This document shows, one piece after another, positions 40,157-48,019 of a DNA stretch of 64,000 bases (its first letter is position 1; every line of letters starts with the position of its first letter). The notes under the pieces were generated by a model, which was given only the letters and a program-made list of their open reading frames with translations, was not told where the DNA came from and made no database searches. This stretch comes from Allobosea sp. (GTDB lineage: Bacteria; Pseudomonadota; Alphaproteobacteria; Rhizobiales; Beijerinckiaceae): the NCBI RefSeq assembly GCF_030695125.1, contig NZ_JAUYTP010000028.1, forward strand, positions 1 to 64,000, given 5' to 3'. A program made the translations under genes and the position numbers.

Positions 40157-41260
40157 ATGCTGATCTGGATTATCTTTGCGGCTTTGACGGGGGCGGCGGT
40201 TTTCGCCCTGCTCTGGCCGCTCGGCCGCGACCGGGCCACCGCCTTCGCCGATGGCGCCGACGCGACCAGCCTGTACCGCTCGCAGCTCGGTGAGATCGAG
40301 CGGGACATGGCGCGCCGGCTGATCGGGCCGGTCGAGGCGGAGTCCGCGCGCGCCGAAGCGGCGCGGCGGTTGCTGCGGTCGTCGAGCGACGAAGTCGGGC
40401 CGTCGGGCGAGACCGAAGCCTCGCTGCGCCGACGCCGCGCCAGTTCGGCGCTCGCGCTGTCGTGCGTGCCGCTGCTCGCGCTTCTGGTCTATGGCGCCTA
40501 TGGCTCGCCGGGCAATCCCGACCAGCCGCTCTCGGCCCGCCTCCAGGCTGACCCGGCGCGGCAGGATTTCGCCCTGGCCCTGGCGCGCATCGAGACGCAT
40601 CTCGCCGCCAACCCGTCCGACGGAAAGGGCTGGTCCGTCATCGCGCCGGTCTACCTGCGCCAGGCCCGCTACGACGAGGCCGCAAACGCCTTCGCCGCGG
40701 CGATCCGTCATGGCGAGGCGAGTTCCGAGGCGCATGCGGGGCTCGGCGAGGCGCGTTCGCTCGCTGCCGGTGGAGTCGTCACGGCCGCGGCCCGCGACAG
40801 CATGGTCGAGGCGCTCCGCCTCGACCCGAAGAACCCGCGCGCCCGCTTCTTCCTCGCCATCGGCAAGGAGCAGGATGGCGATGCGCCGGGTGCGATCCTG
40901 GCCCTGCGCGCGCTGCTGGAAGACGCCGGGCCCGACATGCCCTGGACTCAGGCCGTCAGGCAGCGTCTGGCCCGCCTCGAGGCCGAGGCCGCCGGCGGCG
41001 GCGTCGCCGCCTTGCCGCCGGCCGAGCAGCAGGCGGCGATCCGCGCCATGGTCGACGGCCTGGCCGAGCGCCTGAAGGCCGGGGGCGGCACGCTGCCCGA
41101 ATGGACGCGCCTGATCCGTTCGCAGGTCGTGCTCGGCGACAGGGCGGCCGCTCGCGCTGCGCTCGTCACCGCACGGGATCGCCTGTCGCAGGAAGCGGCG
41201 GCACGCGCCGCGCTGGACGCACTCGCCGTCGAACTCGCGCTCAAGGAGACCGCGCCGTGA
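40157..41260 (+). CDS. ccmI: Cytochrome c biogenesis protein CcmI (CycH)
   Basis: A 367-residue protein that holds apocytochrome c for heme ligation. It has two membrane segments (residues 1-20 and about 95-112), a cytoplasmic loop with [19 protein letters not shown], and a periplasmic TPR-type domain ([26 protein letters not shown]...). First gene of ccmI-E-F-H, the rhizobial cycHJKL order. Confidence 0.9.
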   Translation: MLIWIIFAALTGAAVFALLWPLGRDRATAFADGADATSLYRSQLGEIERDMARRLIGPVEAESARAEAARRLLRSSSDEVGPSGETEASLRRRRASSALALSCVPLLALLVYGAYGSPGNPDQPLSARLQADPARQDFALALARIETHLAANPSDGKGWSVIAPVYLRQARYDEAANAFAAAIRHGEASSEAHAGLGEARSLAAGGVVTAAARDSMVEALRLDPKNPRARFFLAIGKEQDGDAPGAILALRALLEDAGPDMPWTQAVRQRLARLEAEAAGGGVAALPPAEQQAAIRAMVDGLAERLKAGGGTLPEWTRLIRSQVVLGDRAAARAALVTARDRLSQEAAARAALDALAVELALKETAP

Positions 41261-41787
41261 CCGCTGTCGAACCCGCGCGGCCCATGGTCGCCAAGCGCCG
41301 GATGACCCGCAAGCAGCGGCGCCTCGTGCTGATCGGTGCGGCTGGCGGCGTGCTCTGCCTGGCCGCCGGCCTCGTCCTGTTCGCGCTGCGCGATACGATC
41401 GTGTTCTTCTACGGTCCCACCGAGATCGCCGAGAAGGGCGTGGCTCCCGGCACGCGCATGCGCCTGGGTGGCCTGGTCGAGGAGGGCTCCGTGGCTCGCG
41501 GACCCGGCCAGCGTGTCGCCTTCACGATCACCGACAGCCGTACCGCGATGAAGGTGACTTATGAGGGCCTGCTGCCCGACCTGTTTCGCGAGGGCCAGGG
41601 TGTCGTCACCGAGGGCGTCTTCCAGGGTGGCAACCAGTTCCGCGCCGACACCGTCCTCGCCAAGCATGACGAGAATTACATGCCCCGCGAGGTGGCCGAC
41701 ACGCTGAAAAAGCAGGGCCATTGGCAGCCCGGTGAAGCCGGCGCATCCGCGCCGCAGGCCAAGCCAGCCCCGCAGGCTTCCCCTTGA
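41257..41787 (+). CDS. ccmE: Heme chaperone CcmE (CycJ)
   Basis: A 176-residue protein; GTG start at 41257 overlaps the ccmI stop (GTGA) and has an AAGGAG box. Signal anchor at about 22-44, then the OB-fold with [22 protein letters not shown], and the heme-binding motif [10 protein letters not shown] with His137 (covalent heme ligand) and Tyr141. Passes heme from CcmC to the CcmF/H complex. Pro/Ala-rich C-terminal tail. Confidence 0.92.
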   Translation: MTAVEPARPMVAKRRMTRKQRRLVLIGAAGGVLCLAAGLVLFALRDTIVFFYGPTEIAEKGVAPGTRMRLGGLVEEGSVARGPGQRVAFTITDSRTAMKVTYEGLLPDLFREGQGVVTEGVFQGGNQFRADTVLAKHDENYMPREVADTLKKQGHWQPGEAGASAPQAKPAPQASP

Positions 41788-41794
41788 GGCGCTC

Positions 41795-43780
41795 ATGATC
41801 GTCGAAATCGGCCATTTCGCACTCGCTCTCGCGCTGGGCGTCGCCGTCGTGCAGTCGCTCGTGCCGCTCTGGGGCGTCGCGCGCCATGACCGGGCGCTGG
41901 CGAGCGTCGGGTCGGCGGCGGCCATCACCTGCTTCCTGCTCGTGTCGGTGTCCTTCACCGCGCTGGTCATTTCCTATGTGCGCTCGGACTTCTCGGTCGA
42001 GAATGTCGTCGCCAATTCTCACTCCGCACAGCCGCTGATCTACAAACTCACCTCCGTCTGGGGCAATCACGAAGGCTCCATGCTGCTCTGGGTGCTGATC
42101 CTGACGCTGTTTGGCGCTCTGGTCGCGCTCTCGCGTCGCTCCTTGCCGTTGCGGCTGCGCGCCGGCACGCTGGCGGTCCAGGGCATGGTCACGGTCGCCT
42201 TCCTGGCCTTCACCCTGCTGACGTCGAACCCTTTCCGCCGGATGATCCCGGCCCCGGCAGAGGGCCAGGATCTCAACCCGATCCTCCAGGATCTCGGCCT
42301 CGCGATTCATCCGCCGCTGCTCTATGTCGGCTATGTCGGGTTCTCGATCACCTATGCCTTTGCCGTCGCGGCTCTGATCGACGGGCGCATCGACGCGGTC
42401 TGGGCCCGGGCCGTGCGGCCCTGGACGCTGCTCGCCTGGGTCTTCCTGACGCTGGGCATCGCGATGGGCTCCTACTGGGCCTATTACGAGCTGGGCTGGG
42501 GCGGCTGGTGGTTCTGGGACCCGGTCGAGAACGCCTCGCTGATGCCCTGGCTGGCCGGCACCGCGCTGATCCACTCCACGGTGGTGATGGAGAAGCGCGA
42601 CGCGCTCAAGGTCTGGACGATCCTGCTCGCGATCCTGACTTTCTCGCTCTCGCTGCTGGGGACCTTCATCGTCCGCTCCGGCGTGCTGACCTCGGTGCAC
42701 TCCTTCGCGACCGACCCGGCCCGCGGGCTTTTCATCCTGATGATCCTGGTCTTCTTCGTCGGCGGTTCACTGGCCCTGTTCGCCTGGCGTGCGCCGCTGC
42801 TGCGTCAGGGCGGCCTGTTCGCGCCGGTCTCTCGCGAAGGTGCGCTCGTCGTCAACAACGTCTTCATCGCGACCGCCTGCGCGACGGTCTTCATCGGCAC
42901 GCTCTATCCGCTCGTGCTCGAGATGGTGACCGGCGACAAGATCTCGGTCGGTCCGCCCTTCTTCAACGCCACCTTCATTCCCGTGCTGGTGCCGCTACTG
43001 CTGGTGCTGCCCTTGGGCCAGTCGCTCGCCTGGAAGCGCGGCGATCTGCTTGGCGCGGCGCAGCGGAATTTCGCCGCCTTCGGTCTGGGGATCTTGGTGG
43101 CGCTGGCGACGATCGCGATGACCTGGGGCGGTCCCGTGCTGGCCCCGCTCGGGATCGGGCTCGGCGTCTTCCTGGTGGCCGGGGCCTTCTTCGATCTCGG
43201 CGAGCGGATCGTCACCCGGGCCAGCGGCTGGTCGGCTGTGCTGTCCCGCGCCAAGGGGCTGCCGCGTTCGGCCTGGGGCACGGCGCTCGCCCATGCCGGC
43301 GTCGGGCTGAGCGTGATCGGTATTGCCGCCGTCGCCTGGAGCACGGAAGGGATCGGCGTGCTGAAGCCCGGCGAGCGCCTGACCAGCGGCCGCTACACCG
43401 TCGTGCTGGAATCGATCCTGCCCCGCAAGGGGCCGAATTTCACGGCCGAGGTCGCGCGTTTCCAGGTCTTCTCGGGCAACCGCGAACTGGCGCCGATGGA
43501 GGCGGCCAAGCGGATCTACACAGCCCGGGCGATGCCGACCACGGAGGCCGGCATCCGGACCGACGGCTTGAGCCAGGCCTATGTCGCGCTCGGCGAACCG
43601 CAGGGCGATGGCGCCATCGCGGTCAGGCTCTATGACAAGCCGCTGATCCTGCTGATCTGGATCGGCGCGATCGTGATGTCGCTGGGCGGGGCGCTGTCGC
43701 TGACCGACCGGCGCTTCCGGCTGGGCGCGCCGCGTCGCAGCGCGCCGGCCCAGTCCGCAGCCGTGCAGCCGGCGGAGTGA
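41795..43780 (+). CDS. ccmF: Heme lyase subunit CcmF (CycK)
   Basis: A 661-residue multi-pass membrane protein with the tryptophan-rich heme-binding motif GWGGWWFWDPVENASLMPWL at about 235-254 and conserved His residues (NHEGSMLLW, HPPLLYVGY). It ligates heme to the CXXCH motifs of apocytochromes with CcmH and CcmI. It starts at 41795; the longer upstream reading is out of character. The gene overlaps ccmH. Confidence 0.93.
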   Translation: MIVEIGHFALALALGVAVVQSLVPLWGVARHDRALASVGSAAAITCFLLVSVSFTALVISYVRSDFSVENVVANSHSAQPLIYKLTSVWGNHEGSMLLWVLILTLFGALVALSRRSLPLRLRAGTLAVQGMVTVAFLAFTLLTSNPFRRMIPAPAEGQDLNPILQDLGLAIHPPLLYVGYVGFSITYAFAVAALIDGRIDAVWARAVRPWTLLAWVFLTLGIAMGSYWAYYELGWGGWWFWDPVENASLMPWLAGTALIHSTVVMEKRDALKVWTILLAILTFSLSLLGTFIVRSGVLTSVHSFATDPARGLFILMILVFFVGGSLALFAWRAPLLRQGGLFAPVSREGALVVNNVFIATACATVFIGTLYPLVLEMVTGDKISVGPPFFNATFIPVLVPLLLVLPLGQSLAWKRGDLLGAAQRNFAAFGLGILVALATIAMTWGGPVLAPLGIGLGVFLVAGAFFDLGERIVTRASGWSAVLSRAKGLPRSAWGTALAHAGVGLSVIGIAAVAWSTEGIGVLKPGERLTSGRYTVVLESILPRKGPNFTAEVARFQVFSGNRELAPMEAAKRIYTARAMPTTEAGIRTDGLSQAYVALGEPQGDGAIAVRLYDKPLILLIWIGAIVMSLGGALSLTDRRFRLGAPRRSAPAQSAAVQPAE

Positions 43781-44280
43781 ACGCGATGCGCCGCGCCGCC
43801 TCGTCTCGCCGGCTCCTGTCACGCCTGCTTCTGGCCGTCCTGCTCAGTGCCGCCTCGATCGCGCCGGCGGCGGCCGTCCAGCCTGGCGAGATCCTGCCCG
43901 ATGCGGCGATGGAGCAGCGCGCCCGCGCGATCTCCTCGGAGCTGCGCTGCCTCGTCTGCCAGAACCAGTCGATCGACGATTCCGACGCGCCGCTCGCCAA
44001 GGATCTGCGCGTGCTGGTGCGCGAGCGGCTCGTCGCCGGTGACAGCGACACCGCCGTGCGCGATTTCGTCGTCGCCCGCTACGGCGATTTCGTCCTGCTG
44101 CGGCCCCCGTTCAACGTCAGGACGGTGATGCTCTGGGTCGCGCCCTTCCTGATCCTGCTGGCGGCGCTGGGGTTCATGTGGCGCCGGGGCCGGGCGATGC
44201 CTGCGCCGTCGAGCGCCGCCCCGCTATCGGAGGAGGAGCGCCGGCGGCTCGCGCGCCTGCTGGGCGACGAGGCTCCCTGA
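43777..44280 (+). CDS. ccmH: Cytochrome c maturation thiol protein CcmH (CycL)
   Basis: A 167-residue protein with a signal peptide (about 1-33), the redox motif LRCLVCQNQS (Cys58, Cys61), helices typical of CcmH, and one C-terminal transmembrane segment near 120-138. It reduces the apocytochrome CXXCH cysteines. Start is GTG at 43777 (GTGA overlap) or ATG nine bases on. No ccmG lies here, as usual in rhizobia. Confidence 0.92.
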   Translation: MNAMRRAASSRRLLSRLLLAVLLSAASIAPAAAVQPGEILPDAAMEQRARAISSELRCLVCQNQSIDDSDAPLAKDLRVLVRERLVAGDSDTAVRDFVVARYGDFVLLRPPFNVRTVMLWVAPFLILLAALGFMWRRGRAMPAPSSAAPLSEEERRRLARLLGDEAP

Positions 44281-44319
44281 ACCCAGGCTGTCCTGAACCC
44301 AAGCTGCCGCCTCGGAAAC

Positions 44320-44339
44320 ATTTCGTTACCTTACGAAAT
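44320..44339. promoter_or_regulatory. Perfect dyad ATTTCGT-N6-ACGAAAT upstream of degP
   Basis: Two 7-base arms, ATTTCGT and ACGAAAT, flank six bases, about 95 bases before the degP start and 40 after the ccmH stop. A likely operator for a dimeric regulator; the regulator is unknown. Confidence 0.5.
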
Positions 44340-44433
44340 CGTCATCTTCGGGCGAAATCGGCGTAAGGCGGCGCCCGCCATGGTCCTCGTCACGAGCAGG
44401 GAAGGCCCTGCCGCTGATTTCGAGGTTCTCGCC

Positions 44434-45618
44434 ATGACGACCCAGACCACCCCCTCCCGGTCCATCCTGAAGCGCGCCGCGCTGCTCGCCGGTGCGGCCA
44501 CCCTCGGCATCGGCCTTGCGGCCGGCCTCGCCGACGGCGCCCTGAAGTTCGACCACCCCGCTTTTGCCCAGCCGATCCAGCTCTCGGGCGTCCAGACCCA
44601 GCTTCCCTCCTTCGCCGACATGGTCGAGAAGGTGAAGCCCGCCGTCGTCTCCGTCCGCGTCAAGCAGAAGATCGACGGCGCGCAGGACGACGACGGCCAG
44701 GGCAGCCTCGACGATCTGCCGCCCGGCCTGCGCCGCTTCTTCGAGCAGCAGATGCCGCGCGGCGCCAATCCCGGCCGGCCGCAGCCGCGCCAGGGCATGT
44801 CGCAGGGCTCGGGCTTCTTCGTCAGCCAGGACGGCTATGTGGTGACCAACAACCACGTCGTCGACAAGGCCGCCGAGGTCCAGCTGGTCACCGACGACGG
44901 CAAAACGCTGAACGCCAAGGTCATCGGCACCGATCCGCGCACCGATCTCGCCTTGCTCAAGGTCACCGAGAGCGGCAGCTACCCATTCGTGCAGCTCGCT
45001 CCGGGCAAGCCGCGCATCGGCGACTGGGTGCTGGCGGTCGGCAACCCCTTCGGTTTGGGCGGCACGGTCACGGCCGGCATCGTCTCGGCGCAGGGCCGCG
45101 ACATCGGCTCGGGTCCCTATGACGACTTCCTGCAGATCGACGCGGCCGTGAACCGCGGCAATTCGGGCGGGCCGACCTTTAACCAGAAGGGCGAGGTCGT
45201 GGGCGTCAACACCGCGATCTTCTCGCCCTCGGGCGGGAATGTCGGCATCGCCTTCGCGGTTCCCGCCTCGACGGTCGAGCAGGTCGTCGCGGCGCTGAAG
45301 AAGGACGGCAAGGTCTCGCGCGGCTTCATCGGCGTCCAGATCCAGCCGGTCACCAGCGAGGTGGCCGACGCGATCGGCCTGAAGGAGCCCCACGGCGCCC
45401 TCGTCGCCGCCGCCGAGAAGGACGGCCCCGCCGCCAAGGCCGGTATCCGGCGCGGCGATACGATCCTCTCGGTCGATGGCCAGGTGATCAAGGATGCCCG
45501 CGATCTGTCTCGCAAGATCGCGACCTACGCACCGGGCTCCAAGGCCAAGATCACGGTCTGGCGCGACGGCAAGGAGCGCGAGATCAGCTTCGAGGTCGGC
45601 CGCCAGCCGGCTGCCTGA
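44434..45618 (+). CDS. degP: DegP/HtrA-family periplasmic serine protease with one PDZ domain
   Basis: A 394-residue protein. Hydrophobic export signal (about 12-34), catalytic triad His141 (TNNHVVD), Asp171 (RTDLALLK) and Ser244 (RGNSGGP), then a single PDZ domain (about 305-390; GFIGVQIQPV, AAKAGIRRGDTILSVDG). Classical DegP has two PDZ domains and about 470 residues, so it is closer to DegS/short HtrA in layout. ATG at 44434 has a GAGG box; a start at 44380 is possible. Envelope quality control. Confidence 0.88.
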   Translation: MTTQTTPSRSILKRAALLAGAATLGIGLAAGLADGALKFDHPAFAQPIQLSGVQTQLPSFADMVEKVKPAVVSVRVKQKIDGAQDDDGQGSLDDLPPGLRRFFEQQMPRGANPGRPQPRQGMSQGSGFFVSQDGYVVTNNHVVDKAAEVQLVTDDGKTLNAKVIGTDPRTDLALLKVTESGSYPFVQLAPGKPRIGDWVLAVGNPFGLGGTVTAGIVSAQGRDIGSGPYDDFLQIDAAVNRGNSGGPTFNQKGEVVGVNTAIFSPSGGNVGIAFAVPASTVEQVVAALKKDGKVSRGFIGVQIQPVTSEVADAIGLKEPHGALVAAAEKDGPAAKAGIRRGDTILSVDGQVIKDARDLSRKIATYAPGSKAKITVWRDGKEREISFEVGRQPAA

Positions 45619-45731
45619 TCTCGAACCTCACAGCCGGGATGCCGCCCCTCTCGGGTCGGCGTCGCGGACAAGGCAAGGCGCGTGTTCTTCCGGCAGCAGT
45701 CGCCCCCACGCCGGGAGGCCAGCCTTCACCG

Positions 45732-45768
45732 CGGCAGGCCGGATGCGTATCGTCCGGCCTGCCGTTTT
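45732..45768 (+). terminator. Intrinsic terminator after degP
   Basis: A perfect 12-bp stem CGGCAGGCCGGA/TCCGGCCTGCCG with a 9-base loop is followed by TTTT. It separates the ccm-degP unit from the regulator/kinase pair. Confidence 0.8.
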
Positions 45769-45794
45769 CGCGTCGAATGGGCTAGGGTCACGTC

Positions 45795-46478
45795 ATGAGA
45801 CTGCTGATCGTCGAAGATGATGCTGAGGCCGCGGCCTATCTGACCAAGGCCTTCCGCGAGGCCGGCCATGTCGCCGATCATGCCGGGGACGGGCTCGAAG
45901 GCTATGCGATGGCCGAGGGCGGCGGCTATGACGTGCTCGTCGTCGACCGCATGCTGCCGCGTCTCGACGGCCTCTCGCTGATCCGCTCGCTGCGCGAGCA
46001 GAAGGATGCGACGCCCGCCCTGATCCTCTCTGCCCTGGCCCAGGTCGACGACCGCGTGAAGGGCCTTCGCGCCGGCGGCGACGACTACCTGCCCAAGCCC
46101 TACGCCTTTTCCGAACTGCTCGCCCGCGTCGAGGTTCTCGCCCGCCGCCGCGGCGCGCCAGCCTCCGAGCCCACGACCTACCGCGTCGGCGATCTCGATC
46201 TCGACCGCCTGGCCCATCGCGTCACCCGCGGGGGCACCGAGATCTTGCTGCAGCCGCGCGAATTCCGGCTGCTCGAATATCTGATGAAGCATGCCGGCCA
46301 GGTGGTCACCCGCACCATGCTGCTGGAACATGTCTGGGATTATCATTTTGACCCCCAGACCAACGTCATCGACGTGCATGTCAGCCGGCTGCGCGCCAAG
46401 GTCGACAAGGGCTTCGAGCATCCGATGATCCACACCATCCGCGGCGCGGGATACATGGTCCGTGACACGCAACGCTGA
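45795..46478 (+). CDS. OmpR-family response regulator (degP-glnE locus)
   Basis: A 227-residue regulator. Asp51 (VVDRMLPRLDG) is the phosphoacceptor, Lys101 in LPKPYAFSELLARV the conserved Lys; winged-helix C-terminus with LQPREFRLLEYLMKHAGQVVTRTMLLEHVWDYHFDPQTNVIDVHVSRLRAKVD. Of the TctD/CopR-like group; targets unknown. The pair conserved between degP and glnE in rhizobia. The kinase start lies inside its last codons. Confidence 0.85.
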   Translation: MRLLIVEDDAEAAAYLTKAFREAGHVADHAGDGLEGYAMAEGGGYDVLVVDRMLPRLDGLSLIRSLREQKDATPALILSALAQVDDRVKGLRAGGDDYLPKPYAFSELLARVEVLARRRGAPASEPTTYRVGDLDLDRLAHRVTRGGTEILLQPREFRLLEYLMKHAGQVVTRTMLLEHVWDYHFDPQTNVIDVHVSRLRAKVDKGFEHPMIHTIRGAGYMVRDTQR

Positions 46479-48006
46479 TCCCGCGGCGGGCGCGTCGCCG
46501 CGGCCCGCACAGCGCTTTTTGCCGAACCTGTTCCGGACGACGGCGTTCAAGCTGACGGCGGTCTATCTCGTCGTCTTCGCGCTTTTTGCCGGTGTATTGC
46601 TCGGCTATGTCGCCTGGAACGCCAAGCGCCTGCTCGACGACCAGATCCGCTCGACCATCGACGCCGAGATCCAGGGGCTGGCGGAGCAGCAGCGGCTCGG
46701 CGGCATCAGGCGGCTGGTCAATGTCATCGAGCGGCGCTCGGGGGCGCCGGGCGCCTCGCTCTATCTCGTCACCAGCCCGATCGGCGAGCGCATCGCCGGC
46801 AATGTCGAGGCGCTGCCGCCCGGCACGCTCGATCGTCCCGGCGAGGCCGAGATCGAATATGCCCGCTCCAGCGATCTGGTCGACAGGCCGAGCCGGGCCA
46901 TCGTGCGCATCTTCATGCTGCCGAACGGGTTCCGCCTGCTGGTCGGCCGCGATGTCGAGGAGCGCGAACGGCTTGGCATTGTCATCCGCCGCGCCGCGGG
47001 GTGGTCCCTGCTCGTGGTCTTCGTGCTCGGCTGCCTGGCGAGCTGGTTCGTGGCGCGGCGCGTGCTCAAGCGCATCGACGACATGACCGGCACCGCCCAG
47101 TCGATCATGGCCGGGGACCTCAAGGGCCGTCTCGCCATCTCGGGCACGGGCGACGAGCTCGACCGGCTCGCCCTCAACCTCAATGCCATGCTGGAGCGGA
47201 TCGGCGAGCTGATGGCCGGCATGCAGCAGGTTTCCGACAACATCGCCCATGACCTCAAGACGCCGCTGACGCGCTTGCGCAACCGCGCCGAGGAGGCGCT
47301 GCGCACGGCGAGTTCGCCCGACGAGTTGCGCGCCGCGCTCGACGGTTCGATCGACGAGGCCGACAACCTGATCCGCGTCTTCAATGCGCTCCTGATGATC
47401 GCGCGGCTCGAGACGGGCCGCATCCAGGACAGCATGGACCAGGTCGATCTCTCCGAGATCGTCTCCGGCATGGCCGAGCTCTACGAGCCGCTGGCCGAGG
47501 AGGCGGGGCTATCGCTCGTCACCCAGGTCGAGCCCGGACTGCGCGTCGCGGGTAACCGCGAACTGATCGGCCAGGCGCTGGCGAACCTCATCGACAACGC
47601 GCTGAAATACGGCGAGCCGGCCAAAGGCGGCCGGGCCGTGGTGACGGTATCCGCCCAGCGTGGCGAGGGCGACGTCCTGCTGTCGGTCGCCGACCATGGC
47701 GCCGGCATTCCCGAGGAGGACCGCGCCCGCGTTCTCGACCGCTTCGTCCGGCTCGATGCCAGCCGCAGCAAGCCGGGTTTCGGCCTGGGGCTGTCGCTTG
47801 CCGCCGGTGTCGTGCGCCTGCATGGCGGCCAGTTGCGGCTGGAGGACAATGCACCGGGCCTGCGCGTCGTCATCGCCCTGCCGGCCGCGCTGCCGAAGGC
47901 CGCCGATCCCGCGGCGAACGAACCCAAGCCTGTGGACATGATGGCCTCCACAGCACGTCCCGGCTCGACAGGCGCCCCGAACCCTGTTGGCGTCCCTTCG
48001 CTCTGA
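46462..48006 (+). CDS. Sensor histidine kinase (partner of the adjacent regulator)
   Basis: A 514-residue membrane kinase with GTG start overlapping the regulator by 17 bases. Two transmembrane segments (about 30-52 and 180-199), HAMP (about 200-250), H-box NIAHDLKTPLTR with His263, and an ATPase with LIDNALKYGEP, VADHGAGIPEEDRARV and GFGLGLSLA. The C-terminal 40 residues are Pro-rich and low complexity. Signal unknown; envelope stress is plausible beside degP. Confidence 0.85.
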   Translation: MTRNADPAAGASPRPAQRFLPNLFRTTAFKLTAVYLVVFALFAGVLLGYVAWNAKRLLDDQIRSTIDAEIQGLAEQQRLGGIRRLVNVIERRSGAPGASLYLVTSPIGERIAGNVEALPPGTLDRPGEAEIEYARSSDLVDRPSRAIVRIFMLPNGFRLLVGRDVEERERLGIVIRRAAGWSLLVVFVLGCLASWFVARRVLKRIDDMTGTAQSIMAGDLKGRLAISGTGDELDRLALNLNAMLERIGELMAGMQQVSDNIAHDLKTPLTRLRNRAEEALRTASSPDELRAALDGSIDEADNLIRVFNALLMIARLETGRIQDSMDQVDLSEIVSGMAELYEPLAEEAGLSLVTQVEPGLRVAGNRELIGQALANLIDNALKYGEPAKGGRAVVTVSAQRGEGDVLLSVADHGAGIPEEDRARVLDRFVRLDASRSKPGFGLGLSLAAGVVRLHGGQLRLEDNAPGLRVVIALPAALPKAADPAANEPKPVDMMASTARPGSTGAPNPVGVPSL

Positions 48007-48019
48007 AGGGGGACGCGGC

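Noticed and set aside
43777-44433. Missing ccmG (cycY) as a sign of an incomplete cytochrome c system
   Set aside because: In rhizobia ccmG usually sits in a separate cluster with ccmABC, so its absence here is normal.
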